From: Adenophora triphylla var. japonica
Taxonomy: Eukaryota > Streptophyta > Magnoliopsida > Asterales > Campanulaceae
NCBI GenBank assembly: GCA_022495995.1
Contig: JAFEMH010000732.1
Coordinates: 372,001 to 436,000 of the forward strand
DNA: 64,000 bases
Direction: 5' to 3'
The position numbers were made by a program, and so were the translations under genes. The notes beneath the pieces were generated by a model, which had not been told where the DNA came from, ran no database searches, and saw nothing but the letters and a program-made list of their open reading frames with translations. Positions 22,970-34,309 of this stretch are shown one piece after another (the stretch's first letter is position 1; each line of letters opens with the position of its first letter).

Positions 22970-23237
22970 TACTTCCTTTGTTTGATAGTAAGCTGCGCCT
23001 TTTTTTTTTTTTTTTTCTAATCTTATAATAAGTGAGCAATTTAAAATAAAAAATAACTTGATATTATTTCTCATATAACAAAAAATGAGTATATTTTCTT
23101 TAACGATCATTCATTTTAAGACTGTAACAAAATAAATATTGCATTTTAAATTAAATAAAAATCATCATAATATATTTATTATACAAATAAGTTAAGCACA
23201 TGTTAAATGTAATATTTATTTTGGTGACGGAGGAAGT
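22970..23237. mobile_element. Stowaway-type MITE, degenerate ends
   Basis: TA-CTTCCTTTGTTTGATAG at the left pairs imperfectly with TTGGTGACGGAGGAAGT at the right. An 18-base T run follows the left end. Confidence 0.6.
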
Positions 23238-23868
23238 CACACATCTGTTATAACTTTATATATTAATTTTGATAAGTATTATTAAATGATTCTCTGGATG
23301 AACCAGTTTTATTTAAAAAATAAATAATAAAAAACAGAACCAGTTATTAATAACGGGCATGTTAATAACATACTACGAATACGTCTAAAATTAGGGCAAA
23401 TGAGAAAAGGTACTTATACGTACCGCCAAAAAGCTCGGTTTTAATTTCGATTTATTTGTTTTTTGATCGTCTTTTAATAAAGTAAAATAAGATAGGGTCA
23501 GTCAAAAGTAGTGGTTCAAACTACTTTAAGACAATCAAATAGCCTTTATTGTTACTTACGAATATAAAATATACAACTTTAATGATTAAAATTTATGATT
23601 TACAAATATAAAAGAAAAAATAACGCAAAAAAGAAAAGGAAAAATAATAATAAAAAGCAGATTTCCTCCCTCAGCCGCCGCAACGATTAACGGCTGTGAC
23701 TGTGTGCACTAGCGAGGAGTGGTTTGGTATACTCTCTCGTGGCAGCAACAATTGGAATTTCGTGAATTACAATGCCTCCTTTTTATTTGGTGTTTCATGA
23801 GTTAGGAGGCAAAAATTACTATAAATTTTGGTTAAAAAAATCTTCCATTGGTGATCAATGTTTATTAT
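23238..23868. other. AT-rich intergenic DNA, nothing recognised
   Basis: No domain, RNA gene or repeat boundary was recognised here. Confidence 0.4.
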
Positions 23869-24302
23869 TGTTGGAGGAGCGCCAGCACCCTAGGGTAGCG
23901 TACGAACGGAGGGGCGCACGGAGCAGTGTAGCGGAGCAACCATTAAGTAGCTAACTAAGAGGGAGCGCGCGCCTAGAGAGAGCGCATGAAGGGAAGCTCT
24001 AGAGGGGATCTCTGGAGCGCGCCTTAAGTAGCTCTGCATGAACTCGCTTATATCTTGCGATATACCCTCTTCTCTTTTTGTACATATCTTGTCATTATTT
24101 ATGTATATCAAGTAGTTAACGTAATTGTACGGATTGATATTGTATATCAAGTAGTTGGCGAAATTGTAAATATTGATAGTGTACTTGTAGCGATTGATTT
24201 GTATCAAGATTAGATCAAAATCTCTAATTTGTATATAAAACCACTGATCGACATTGGAATGAATAGAGAAAATTCTTCCCTCTCCCACTCTTAATTTCTA
24301 AC
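23869..24302 (+). repeat. LTR of a truncated copia element (element 3)
   Basis: Begins TGTTGGAGGAGCGC and ends just before a primer-like site TTGGTACCAGAACAGTG (from 24303). A TATA box (TATATAAAA, 24232) precedes an R/U5-like tail. The first 150 bp are GC-rich with repeated GGAGCGCGC words. Within the AT-rich part, TGTATATCAAGTAGTT occurs twice. The terminal CA has decayed. Confidence 0.65.
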
Positions 24303-24357
24303 TTGGTACCAGAACAGTGATCTTGAAATCGTAAACCTAAACACAACTCAACGCAAA

Positions 24358-25010
24358 TGTCTGCCGAGAGTAGTGAGAAAAGAACCCCCTACTTCCTTTT
24401 GTCAAGTGATAATCCAAGATAGATTCTCACTCATGTCCAATTGAAAGGAGAAAACTATAAAGTGGACTCGTGTTTTCAAGGGTTCGTTGAGAGCAAAGAT
24501 GAAAACTGGGTTCATCGATGGAACGATTGATCGTTCGACAAAGGCGGACGAACTAGAGCTTTGGCGAACTCGATGGTGTTGTCATGGATCTTCAACACCA
24601 TTGAACCGAACATTCGATCCACAGTGACTTACGTGGAGGAGGGAAGGATTTTGTGAGACGACTTGGAGCAGAGATTCTCAGTTGGCAATGGGCCGAGGGT
24701 ACAACAGATTAAGTGTGACCTAGCCAACTGTAAGCAACAGAAGAACGAAAGCGTGGCTGCTTACTATGGTCGGATTAAGAAGTTATGGGATTAATTGAAT
24801 GACTATGACAAGGTTCCGGCGTGTTCTTGGACCGGATGCAAATGTGGGATCAACTTGAGGCTCACTTAGCGAATGGAGGAGGAACGAGTGCATCAGTTTG
24901 TTATTGGACTCGAGACACCTAAGTTCGAGAATGTATAATCAAATATTCTGAACTCAGAGCCTCTTCCCAACATAAACAAATTTATTCAATGGTGGTGAGA
25001 GAGGAGTGTG
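24358..25010 (+). pseudogene. Ty1/copia gag relic of element 3
   Basis: After the primer-like site, plus-strand frames encode Gag with several stops and shifts. Recognisable pieces are LKGENYK, SWIFNTIEPNIRSTVTYVEE, RVQQIKCDLANCKQQKNESV and RVHQFVIGLETPKFENV, in the order found in the copia Gag UBN2 domain. Coding ends near 25010, where the minus-strand CACTA transposase begins, so protease and everything after it are missing. Confidence 0.75.
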
Positions 25011-25036
25011 TCAAGGGGAGCGCGAGAGAGGAGTAC

Positions 25037-28000
25037 TCAGAATCTATGAGCTTTGTGGTGCACACTAACATCTTCACCAACTTGAACAATTCTTCTTATC
25101 TGCCTTAAGTCATTTTCTTGATAAACATCCATGGAGGATGGTAATGGATCAATATTCAAAACTTCATTTTCAGGAATATTCCACAAGTGTCTATGTTGAA
25201 ACTTTTGTACAACTTGCCAATTTTTTCCCAACTTCGTGTCATTAAGATAGAAAACTTGTTGTACTTGACTAGCTAGTACGTATGGGTCATCCTTGTACCA
25301 CCTCCCACTGACATTAACACTTGTGAAATAAGAATTGGTCCGTATTTCCTGATTTAGAGTTAGTATTAAACCATTCACACTTGAAAAAAAATAGGACGCT
25401 TTCCTTTGATGTAGACTAATTCAATCACATCAATCAAGACACCATAGTAGTCAATTAAATTTCCCTCATGGTCACCTTGCACCATTACTTCACTATTTTG
25501 ACTTAGACGGCGATTATCACGCTCCTTTATGTGAAACCGTACGCTATTGACTATGCAAGACTTGTTAGTACTTCCACGCTCAATAGGCCCACATGCGAGA
25601 ATGTATAACAACTCTGTAGCTTCTTCAAGTTTGTTCGTATAAGAATTCATCATCTAGAGATCAATTTGATATAAAGTTAGAACATGTTTTACCATTTTAA
25701 ATACTATATAAACGAGAATATAAAATTCTAAACTTACACATCTTTTAAACCAACCAGGGAGCTCATCTCGATGTCTTCTTTGTAAATCCAAAGAACTCAC
25801 AGTTTCTAGCTCTGTGTTCACTAAATAACAAAATATGAGGTAGGTGTGAAAATATAATTTTAAATTGATTATGTATAGAAAATTTAAATATTTTTCAAAA
25901 TCTTACTTCATAAATTTATGCACATCATTACAGTTGTCTAACATGTACCATTGCATCTTCTGAAGCTCCACTGAATCAATAAAATCAAAATTTGAAGCGC
26001 CAAACGTACGAAAATTTTGACAAAATGGAGATTGTTCATCTTGTTCCTCCGACTTCCCTCCATCATAATTGCGCTCCTCTCTATCAAACTTAGTTTCAAT
26101 GCCACGAAGATACATTGAACAAAAAGTTAGGCATTCATTTGTTATATATCCCTCGGCAATTGAACCTTCGGGACAAGCTTTATTTGTTACATACTGCTTA
26201 GTTGTGCCACGGTTCCTTTCAATCGGATACATCCATCGGAAAAAAACTGGCCCACCAAGTATGGCCTCCCGTGGTAAGTGGATAGCTAAATGAACTATAA
26301 TATCAAAGAATGCAGGTGGAAAAATTTGTTCTAACTTGCAAAAGATAACCACAATATCCTTTTCCATTCTCTCAAGCTCTTTCACCTCCAACATCTTGCA
26401 ACACAAGGATTTAAAGAACTCTCCCAACTCCACCAATGCATTATGATCCACACTACTCAAGAATCCACGCATGCCTCTGGGAAGTAGCCGTTGTAACATA
26501 ACATGGCAGTCATGGCTTTTCATTTCGGAAACTTTGGCTTCATCAACGTTCACACACCTTGATATATTTGACGCATATCCATCTGGAAACATAACAGATT
26601 TCCAAAATTCGCAAAATTCCTTTCTGATAGTGTATAACTCATAGGGGGAATCAAATACGACTTCTCATTAGTACTATGCATTAAGTGTAATTCTCTCCTT
26701 ATTTTCATATCAGCCAAATCTTGTCTGGCCTTGCATGTATCCTTCGTTTTCCCATCAATTTCAAGAAGTGTGCCTTAAAAATTATCACAAATATTTTTCT
26801 CTATGTGTATGATATCAAGATTATGTCGTATTTTTAGTTTATGCCAGTAAGGTAACTCAAAAAAGATACACTTCTTTAACCAATTAAGCTCCTCATCACT
26901 ATGCTTTCTTTTCTTGTTATTTGGGTGCTTTCCTAGAGGTATATATGGAACATTAGTGAGTTGCTCTAACACGTCATCACCTGACAACTCTCGAGGCTTC
27001 ATACCTTTTTCAACCTTTCCATTGAATATCCTACTCTTTTTCCTCCAATGGTGATTATGATCTAGATATTTTCGGTGTCCCATGTAACAAATCTTACTTC
27101 GTAGTTTTTGTGAATCTATTTCCTCATTACAAGTAGGACAAGCTTTATACCCTTTCTTACTCCAACCAGAAAGATAAGCATATGCTGGAAAGTTATTTAT
27201 GGTCCATAGAACCATAACATGCATCTTGAAGCTCTGTCTCATAAATGCATCCCAAGTTTCAGCACCATCGTACTATAACTCTTTCAGCTCATCTATCAAC
27301 GGTCGCAAATAAACATCAAAGTCTTTTTCGGGCGCCTTAGGTCTTGGAATGAGTAGTGACAGTATAAAAAATGACTGCTTAATTTATGCATTTCTAGGGA
27401 GGCAAATTGTATGGGATAAGAATGACCAGCCACATGCTATATGATGTACTCATGTTCCCATTTGGATTAAAACCATCAGTAGTTAGTGCAAATCTTACAT
27501 TGCGAGAGTCTTTTGCGAACCAAGGGTGCTCCTTATCCAAGTCCTTCCATCCCAGCCCATCAGCAGAAAGCCTTAGAACATTATCTTCATTAACCCGTTT
27601 CTCTTTATGCCACCGCATATCATCTGCTGTTTTTCTGGAGATAAATAATCTTTGAAGTCGTAATTTAAGAGGAAAATGACGAAGGATTTTATGGGGAATT
27701 TTCTTTCCCTTTCCATCATTAATCCTCCATCTAGACTCACTACATATTGGACATTCCTCTTTATCTTCATATTCCTTCCAAAAAAGAGCGCAATCATACT
27801 TGCAAACATGGATTTGAGTATAACCCAATCCCAGTTCACGCAACATGCCATTTGGTTCGTAATACGACTTCGGAAACTTGGAACAATCGAAAAAGACATC
27901 TTTCAAAATATCCAGTAAAATAGTGAATGACTTGTTACTCCATTTATTTAGCACCTTCACATGAAGTAACTCTATGATAAACGTTAACATTGTGTAGGCT

Positions 28001-28457
28001 TTACAACCCTGAAGCAATTCATCGTCGACACCCTTTAATAATTTCTATGTTTTTACCCCTTTTCACGTACATTAGCGGTACCTGAACTATCCTCGTGTCC
28101 CAAACTATCATCTTCCATTAAAGAACCCCTTTGTATGTCCTCAAACATATCCTGAATTTCATCGTCATCATTAATTTCGTCTCTATTCTCATCATTCTTT
28201 TCATAAACATGCTGACTATTAGAATATGATTTCCCGTGATGTACCCAAACTTTATAGTTCAAGTTAATCCCATTCTCATAAAGGTGATCTGATACAAGAG
28301 CGGGAGGATGTCGATCGACGTTCATACATCTAACACAAGGACATAACATGGTATGTTTTTCACCCAAATTAGCATATGCGAACCCCATAAGCATATTGAG
28401 ACCTGCTATATATTCTTTACTAAATCTATTGCGAATAGACATCCAACTTTTATCCAT
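25037..28457 (-). pseudogene. CACTA (En/Spm, TNP2-type) transposase, fragmented
   Basis: Read from 28457 downward in several broken frames. The N-terminal transposase-associated domain (28457-28053) has MDKSWM, RFSKEY and CPCVRCMN. The TNP2 domain follows (28017-27394 and 27242-26775) with CKYDCALFWKEYED, CPICSESRW, SGWSKKGYKACPTCNEE, FFELPYWHKLKIRHNLD and HIEKNICDNF. A DUF4218-like part comes next (26592-25903: LPRGMRGFLSS, PREAILGGPVFFRWMYPIER), then DUF4216-like fragments (25653-25037). Breaks include a TAG in the LKEL-W segment near 27270 and frame changes at each junction. The order is canonical for plant CACTA elements. Non-functional. Confidence 0.9.
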
Positions 28458-29167
28458 AGTTTCTACAAAATATATATGACATTAGACTACATTCAAAAAC
28501 CATGTTTAAGAATTATAGTAACCTATAATGTTTCAAGTAATTAATACTCCCTCCGTCCCAAAATGATATTTCAACTTTTTCGTCGTTACTACGAAGGTAA
28601 TTTGAGATATAAGGAATTAATACTCCCTCAGTTCTTCTAATTCCTCTTCTCACAGTTTAATTCTCACTTTCTCTCTCAATTTTATTTTAATTGTTTCAAC
28701 TGTAAATCGAATTGAGACATATTTCAACTAAAAATCAAATTGAGACATAAGGAAATCAAACACGAAATTAATTAGAACGGCCACTTGATTGAAAGAAGAT
28801 TAGGTTTAACAAACTCAACAACAATGCATTGACTGGTTAAAATTACAATACTTGAGCGATTGAGAGCGTGCCTGGGAATTAGGGTTGTTGTTGATTAGAT
28901 CCGTCCGCGATGAACAACACAGAGGTTGAGGGTTGCGGCCGGTTACTGCTGATGTGGGTTGCGGCCGGTTGCTGCGGATGTCTTTCGTCTACTCTCAAGC
29001 CGGATCGTCTTCTCTCAATGGCCGCAGTTACTTTCTCAATGGCCGCAGTTAAAGGGTGAGCGATAAACTAATCGAATTAGGAAGTAATAGGTTTTATGTT
29101 GAGGGATGATAATGGCACCTCCTATTTGTTAAGTTAACCCCACATATTCATTAAATAAATTGTAATA
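28458..29167. other. Upstream flank of the CACTA transposase
   Basis: Contains isolated Stowaway-like ends near 28545 and 28619 (TACTCCCTC) without partners, and a GC-richer patch (28900-29060) with repeats of GGTTGCGGCCGGTT and TCTCAATGGCCGCAGTTA, which may be CACTA subterminal repeats. No gene recognised. Confidence 0.4.
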
Positions 29168-29467
29168 TACTCCCTCCGTCCCACGTGAATGCAAACTTAT
29201 TTCTATTTTGGTCCGTCCCACGTAAATGCAAACGTCCAAAATGGAAACAAATTTATTATTTTATATTCACCCTACCCTACCCTACCCTACCCCACCCACT
29301 CATTCTCTCTCTTCATTTTTCACCATACAATTTATTCAATCAACCTACTATTAACTCCACTCATTCTCTCTCTTCATTTTCTACCACACATTTTCATTAT
29401 CTTAATAATATTTCTTATTTATTGTGCCCACCAAAATGGTTTACATTCACATGGAACGGAGGGAGTA
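29168..29467. mobile_element. Stowaway-type MITE, ACGTGAATGCAAAC subfamily
   Basis: TA-CTCCCTCCGTCCCACGTG at the left and CACATGGAACGGAGGGAG-TA at the right. The inside carries CATTCTCTCTCTTCATTTT twice. The same subfamily recurs at 43475, 44085, 45362 and 45655. Confidence 0.85.
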
Positions 29468-29635
29468 TGCATTATGGAATGTACTCAAATTTTAGGGGTG
29501 ATTTTAGCATAATGTCAGGTAGGGGTGTAAGTGGTTCGGTTTCAAACCGATATGCATTATGGAATGTACTCAAATTTTAGGGGTGATTTTAGCATAATGT
29601 CAGGTAGGGGTGTAAGTGGTTCGGTTCAAACCGCG
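29466..29635. repeat. 85-bp tandem duplication
   Basis: A unit starting TATGCATTATGGAATG and ending near GGTTCGGTTTCAAACCGA occurs at 29466-29550 and again at 29551-29634 with almost no change. It joins the end of the MITE to the start of the GGTTTGG-rich element. Confidence 0.9.
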
Positions 29636-30613
29636 GTTTGAAACCGAACCGAACCATGCGGTTTGATTTGGTTTGGTTTTCAAGTATGAATGGTTCGGTT
29701 CGATCTCAAATTTTGGCAAACCACATTGTTCGGTTTGGTTTGTGGTCTGACCCTCCCATAACAAACCAAACCAAATCGAACCAAACCAAATCACGGTTTG
29801 AAACCGAACCACTAAACCAAACCACATTAAATAAACTAATCCTAACCTCCGTTTTGTATCTTATTTAATATTTTCATATGATTATTAAAATTTACTGTTA
29901 GATCAATAAAAAAAACCTACATTAAATACACTAATCCTAACCTCCGTTGTGTATCTTATTTAATTTTAATTTCATCATTTGTTATCGTATTTGCGACACA
30001 TTAATAACTAAGTTCCCTTCCACGATCGAAGATTGTAAAGTGTTTTTCGTCATTCGACCTATTTCTTCCTCTAGTATCTCTTTAACGCCCGCATTTTTTG
30101 CTCTTCCTCCAAGATTACAGAAATTTTAAAGAATACTCCCTCCGTCCCAATAAAAGCTTCACTAATTTTCTAAAAGGGCGTCCCGTTAGAAGCTTCACCT
30201 TTCCTAAAATGGCAAAGAATCTTTACTATTCCACCCACTCATTCTCTCTCCTACTTTACTTTTATACTCACAACACTTTTCAAATTTACTATTCCCTCCA
30301 CTCATTCTCTCTCTTATTTTACTATTACACTCACAACATTTTCTTCACTCTTAATTTGCGTGCCCACCCAAAAGGGTGAAGTTATTATTGGGACAGAGGG
30401 AGTATAAAAATAAGTTTCGATCTGAATCATGGTTTGAACCGTAGTCAAAATCATGATTTGATCCAAGGTTTGAACCGCGGTTTGAACCAAACCATAACGG
30501 TTTGGTTTGGTTTGATTTGAATTTTTTCATGGTTCGGTTTGGTTTGAAATTTTCCCGAACCGATTACTAGTGGTTCGGTTCGTAAATTTCCACAAACCAA
30601 ACCAAATCGAGTG
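29519..30613. mobile_element. GGTTTGGTTCGG-rich degenerate TIR element, hAT-like
   Basis: Starts TAGGGGTGTAAGTGGTTCGG, a common start for plant hAT-type non-autonomous elements, and is filled with GGTTTGG / CCAAACC words in both orientations up to about 30613. A Stowaway MITE (30134-30404) interrupts it. The right terminus and target duplication are not clear. Confidence 0.4.
30134..30404. mobile_element. Stowaway-type MITE nested in the GGTTTGG-rich element
   Basis: TA-CTCCCTCCGTCCCAATAA at the left and TTATTGGGACAGAGGGAG-TA at the right form matching inverted ends. The inside shares CACTCATTCTCTCTC with other copies. Confidence 0.85.
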
Positions 30614-30921
30614 ATTTTAAGGGTGATTTTGGCTATGCAATAATTTCATAGTAAATTATTTATATTTTTGTAGCAAAATCTTATTTACTTTTTGACTCAC
30701 GCGAAAAATTTAGTGCGCAAAAAAATTTGTCTGGTATCAAAATTTTAGCAATTCATTCAACGACAAATATTTTTGTTTTGTTTTCTTAGTCTAGCATTTG
30801 GCTACAAAACTAATATTGTCGCAAAAACAAAGAGAATTGTCTACGAATAAATAATTCATCGCTAATGTAAATCTTTGAACTACAAAATAATTTTGTAGCT
30901 AAATTCTCATTTTCTTGTAGT
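30614..30921 (-). mobile_element. CACTA-like terminus
   Basis: The plus strand ends TTTTCTTGTAGTG at 30921, the complement of CACTACAAGAAAA, the canonical CACTA terminus. The preceding 300 bp hold repeated TTTGTAGC, TTGTCGC and CGACAAATA words like subterminal binding arrays. In this orientation it would be the 5' end of the element carrying the minus-strand TNP2 gene at 25-28 kb. The partner terminus was not found. Confidence 0.5.
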
Positions 30922-31163
30922 GATTTAAAGAAAAGCGAGAGAGAAAATTAGTGAGAGAAGGTGTTGTGAGTATGAAAAAGTAAATTATGAAAGAGAATGA
31001 ATAGAATGAATGGTAAGTTGATTGGTATTATGATTTATGAATATAAAAGAAAAGTAAAGTAAAATAAAGTATGAGTTGGATAAATTGTTTAAAAGCTTTG
31101 CCATTTTGAATAGTCTCCATTGAAGTGGGACGGATAAAAAAAGATCACGCCCAAAGGCGTATT
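30922..31163. other. AT- and GA-rich intergenic stretch
   Basis: Text such as GAGAGAATGAATAGAATG and GTGGGACGGATAAA suggests a decayed Stowaway MITE in this interval, but clear ends are missing. Confidence 0.35.
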
Positions 31164-31307
31164 TCAAATCTGAAAATGCAAATTTCGGATTTATTTAAAT
31201 TGAAATCCGATATTACCATTTCCGGATTCAAATATTGAAGAGAGAGAGAGAAAAAGTTGTTCCTTTTTTTCAGATTCAAGGAGAGGAAGAGAGTTTGAGT
31301 GCCTAAG

Positions 31308-31342
<35 letters not shown>

Positions 31343-31779
31343 AGGAGAAGGAGAAACAGAAAGAGTTTGAAGGGGAAATTTGTTGAAAAAAGAGGAGGAA
31401 CGTTTTTGAGAGAAAGAGTTTGAAATGTTAGTTTTATTTCTTCTTTTTATTTGTTTTGGGTTCTTAATTTTAGCCATATAAATTTTTCTAAGAGTTTATT
31501 TGTGCATTTTTATATAATTTGTTGTTAAAACTATTATGATTTATGTACCTAATTGTAATCGTCAATAAATTAAACAATTGTAATTCAATTTTAGCCTAGT
31601 TAGGATTTTCTTAAGTTAGGTTTAAAATCAAGTGCTTGTGAAAATTAGTTTGACAAACTTGTTGCAATTTTTCTACTTAATTATTAATTTTTAAGTGTTA
31701 AATTTAAAATTTGAGCTTAAATATAGCAAAACTTTAAGTCCCATTTAAATTTAATTACTATTTAATTTATGTATATCAG

Positions 31780-32040
31780 ATGAATCAACATGAACAACAA
31801 CCCTTTATTGTTCCTGGGCCAATTGATTCACATGTATTGACTTCTCAGAAGATACATAGATCTAACTATATTTGGGATGGACATCAGTTAACCAATTTAA
31901 GACCTAGGCGTGGCACAGAGCTTCCAGCTAGAGTTGATTGGAGGATAGAAAATAAGCTTATAAATGCTGAATTTTATGGAGTGTATTTATTAGGTCATTT
32001 ACATTATGATTGCCCTATGAACTTAGCATCTAGGCTTTGA
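31780..32040 (+). pseudogene. Plant mobile domain (MAIN/MAIL-like) fragment
   Basis: An 86-codon frame starts at ATG just after an acceptor-like TATATCAG. It contains VPGPIDSHVLTSQKIHRS, YIWDG, LRPRRGTE and AEFYGVYLLGHLHYD. These match the N-terminal part of the plant mobile domain found in MAIN, MAIL and phosphatase-7-long-form-like proteins and in many transposons. It ends abruptly at 32040, where it meets the minus-strand MuDR relic; the normal domain is several hundred residues. Truncated, probably transposon cargo. Confidence 0.7.
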
Positions 32041-33163
32041 TGATCTTGGCTAATTTCTGTTTTCAAGCAAGAATGAGGACCCTTGTATTTGGTAACATCC
32101 CAATACCCGGCATTCTTCAAACTCATATTCACATAAAAATTGCACGAAAAATCTTTCGCCAAACACTCAATAGTCCACTTTCGGGTTGTGCTTCGTTTTA
32201 CCTTGAAGCGCATATTTTTCTTAATATGAAACAACTTCATTTTATACTGCACATTTGTCTTCTTTGAAAAGCGAATACCTTTGGCAATTTCATCATGTTC
32301 TACATTCCATTCAGCAAAGTTATATTGGTTATCATCATATATCTCTGATCCTTCTCCAATATCACGATAAAATTGATACCCGACTTTCTCGTGCACATGA
32401 TGTTGTGGTTCTTCGTAAGCAACCAAATGTAACCCCAAATCTTTCCTCACCCCAGCTTCACCCTCATTCTCGCTATCATCAGTAGGACTACTGCAATCAT
32501 CATATCCATCATCACGATCTTCATTTAGAAGCAACCCAATATTTTCTTCATAATCTGAATCATTATCATCATCATTATACAATTTCTCACCCTCACCCCC
32601 TCCCTCTTCCTCTCTCCTTCCTCCCCCTCTTTCTCGTCCTCTTCCTCTTCCTCTTTCTCTTCCTCTCCCTCTTCCTCTTTCACATATGTTTGTGTACTTG
32701 TTCCAGCACCCCTCTAACTATAGCAGCTTAAAGAACCCATCTGGAAGGTATCCATGTCATTAACATACTCATTTTGTAATGGCTCCTCATGGGTTTCAAA
32801 CTCCTCAATATTCACATTATCAACTAAATTCATCTTAACATACAATTGTAAGCTACTTAACCCACCAAACTGAGCAGAAACATCAAACATGACTTCCATA
32901 CCCATATCATTGTCGATTACAAATGGAATGTAATTTGCAATCTCGGGAGCGACAAGATGAGGATATCTACATGTAACTTGCAACTGAACAATAGCTCGAT
33001 CTACCCCAATTTTCTTAGCTAACTTTTTAATCAACTTCTTGTAACTCCACCGAGTTTTAGCCCTAAGTGCACATTTTGGTCCTCTTTCAAAATGTTCACC
33101 TTCAAACGGGTGTTCATCATCTCCTCCCCAATAACACATGAAAACAAGTGGAACTCCAGCCAT
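32004..33163 (-). pseudogene. MuDR/MULE transposase N-terminal relic
   Basis: Two minus-strand frames. 33163-32714 (149 codons) begins MAGVPLVFMCYWGG, a start common in MULE transposase N-termini. 32582-32004 (192 codons) is acidic at first, then carries the plant MuDR DNA-binding domain: GIRFSKKTNVQYKMKLFHIK, WTIECLAKDFSCNFYV and YWDVTKYKGPHSC. A pyrimidine-rich low-complexity stretch (32590-32690) separates them. The DDE catalytic domain and C-terminus are lost where the plant mobile domain fragment begins. Confidence 0.75.
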
Positions 33164-33631
33164 ATTTATTCCTAAAAATTGAAATAAAATTTATCAAAAA
33201 CCTAATTTAACAATATCACTACATTAACAAAAAAATCAAATAAATACTAATTTTAAATTTCAAACAAAAATTAAGAGGGATTAAAATGTACCTTCTTTTT
33301 TTGGATCTTCTTATGCTCACTTCTTTGAATTTTTCAGCTTTTTTTTTTATAAAAATCCACCACCTCCCTTCTTTTCTCCATGAACTTCTTAATCAACTTC
33401 TTGAATTTTCAGATTTTTTTGGAAAAAAATCCACCACCTCCTCCTCCTCTCCTCTTCTTCTTCCTTCTTTTTTTCTTCTTCTTCACTGACGTTGATTTTT
33501 GCGTGGGCTGTTTACAGAGTTGCTGGGGGGAGAAGTGTTTTGTAAAACAAATCCGGAATTAGCATTTTCGAATTTGAATTTTTCAAAAAAATAATTTACT
33601 TAATTCAGTATTAAAAAAAATAAAAATAATA

Positions 33632-33910
33632 AGGCATCCGAAATTTTGAATACCGGATTACATTAGGCGCGATCGCCCTCCATAAAACGCGCGATCGCTC
33701 TCTATTTTTTTCAGAAAATATTAATTTGCTAAAATTAGTTTTGTAAAAAAAAAAAAGGAATCTGAAATTGGTAACGCCGGATTACATCTGACGCGATCGC
33801 TCTGTATATGGCGCGATCGCTCGTATTTTACATAAATATTATTTTGTTAAATTCAGTTAAAAAAAAAAAAAAAGCAATTCCGGAATTGGTAATTCCGGAT
33901 TACATTATTC
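33632..33910. repeat. Tandem repeat of about 120 bp with GCGATCGC palindromes
   Basis: Two full units (about 33632-33755 and 33756-33872) and the start of a third. Each has a CCGGATTACAT segment, two copies of CGCGATCGC, a TTAATTCAG/TTAAATTCAG-like segment and a run of 12-15 A. GCGATCGC occurs four times here. Confidence 0.8.
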
Positions 33911-33932
33911 CGGAATTACCAATTCCGGAATT
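33876..33932. repeat. Perfect 24-bp inverted repeat (hairpin), 9-nt loop
   Basis: Arms 33876-33899 and 33909-33932 are exact complements built from AATTCCGGAATT words; the loop is TTACATTAT. The arms contain smaller palindromes, so cruciform or hairpin forms are possible. Confidence 0.95.
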
Positions 33933-34309
33933 AATGTGGAAAGTGTCATTTTGGTACTTAAGTTTTTTTAAATGTTATTTTGGTATATAAATTTTTAAAA
34001 AGCTATGTTTTGAAAAAAAAAATCAAAATAAAACGGAGGTAGTATATATTTAAGATTTACTCTCAAGTCTTGTTTACGAGAAATTTCAAGAAATCCATTT
34101 TTTTTCTAAATTTTGGAGAAAAAAAAAACATAATGTTTTTATACGGGTGGTAAGTTAATAAAAAGAGTTGGTCTTATAAAAAACTAGTTTTTTCTTAAGA
34201 TAAGGAAAAACGTGTTTTCAAAATAAACGGTGGCAATTTTGTAATTACTGGCAACCATGTTCAAAATAAACGGTGGCATTTTCGTAATTAATGGTTCCCC
34301 CGTTTATGC

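Larger units (their letters stand above)
31164..33932. mobile_element. Mutator-like element relic with plant-mobile-domain cargo
   Basis: A 30-bp segment at 31164-31193 (TTCAAATCTGAAAATGC...) matches the reverse complement of 33549-33578 with four or five differences, as terminal inverted repeats would. Between them are a plus-strand plant mobile domain fragment and minus-strand MuDR N-terminal sequence. A tandem repeat with GCGATCGC words follows to about 33932 and may be subterminal. A (GAAA)n microsatellite lies at 31307-31343. The catalytic transposase domain is absent. Outer boundaries are approximate. Confidence 0.55.
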
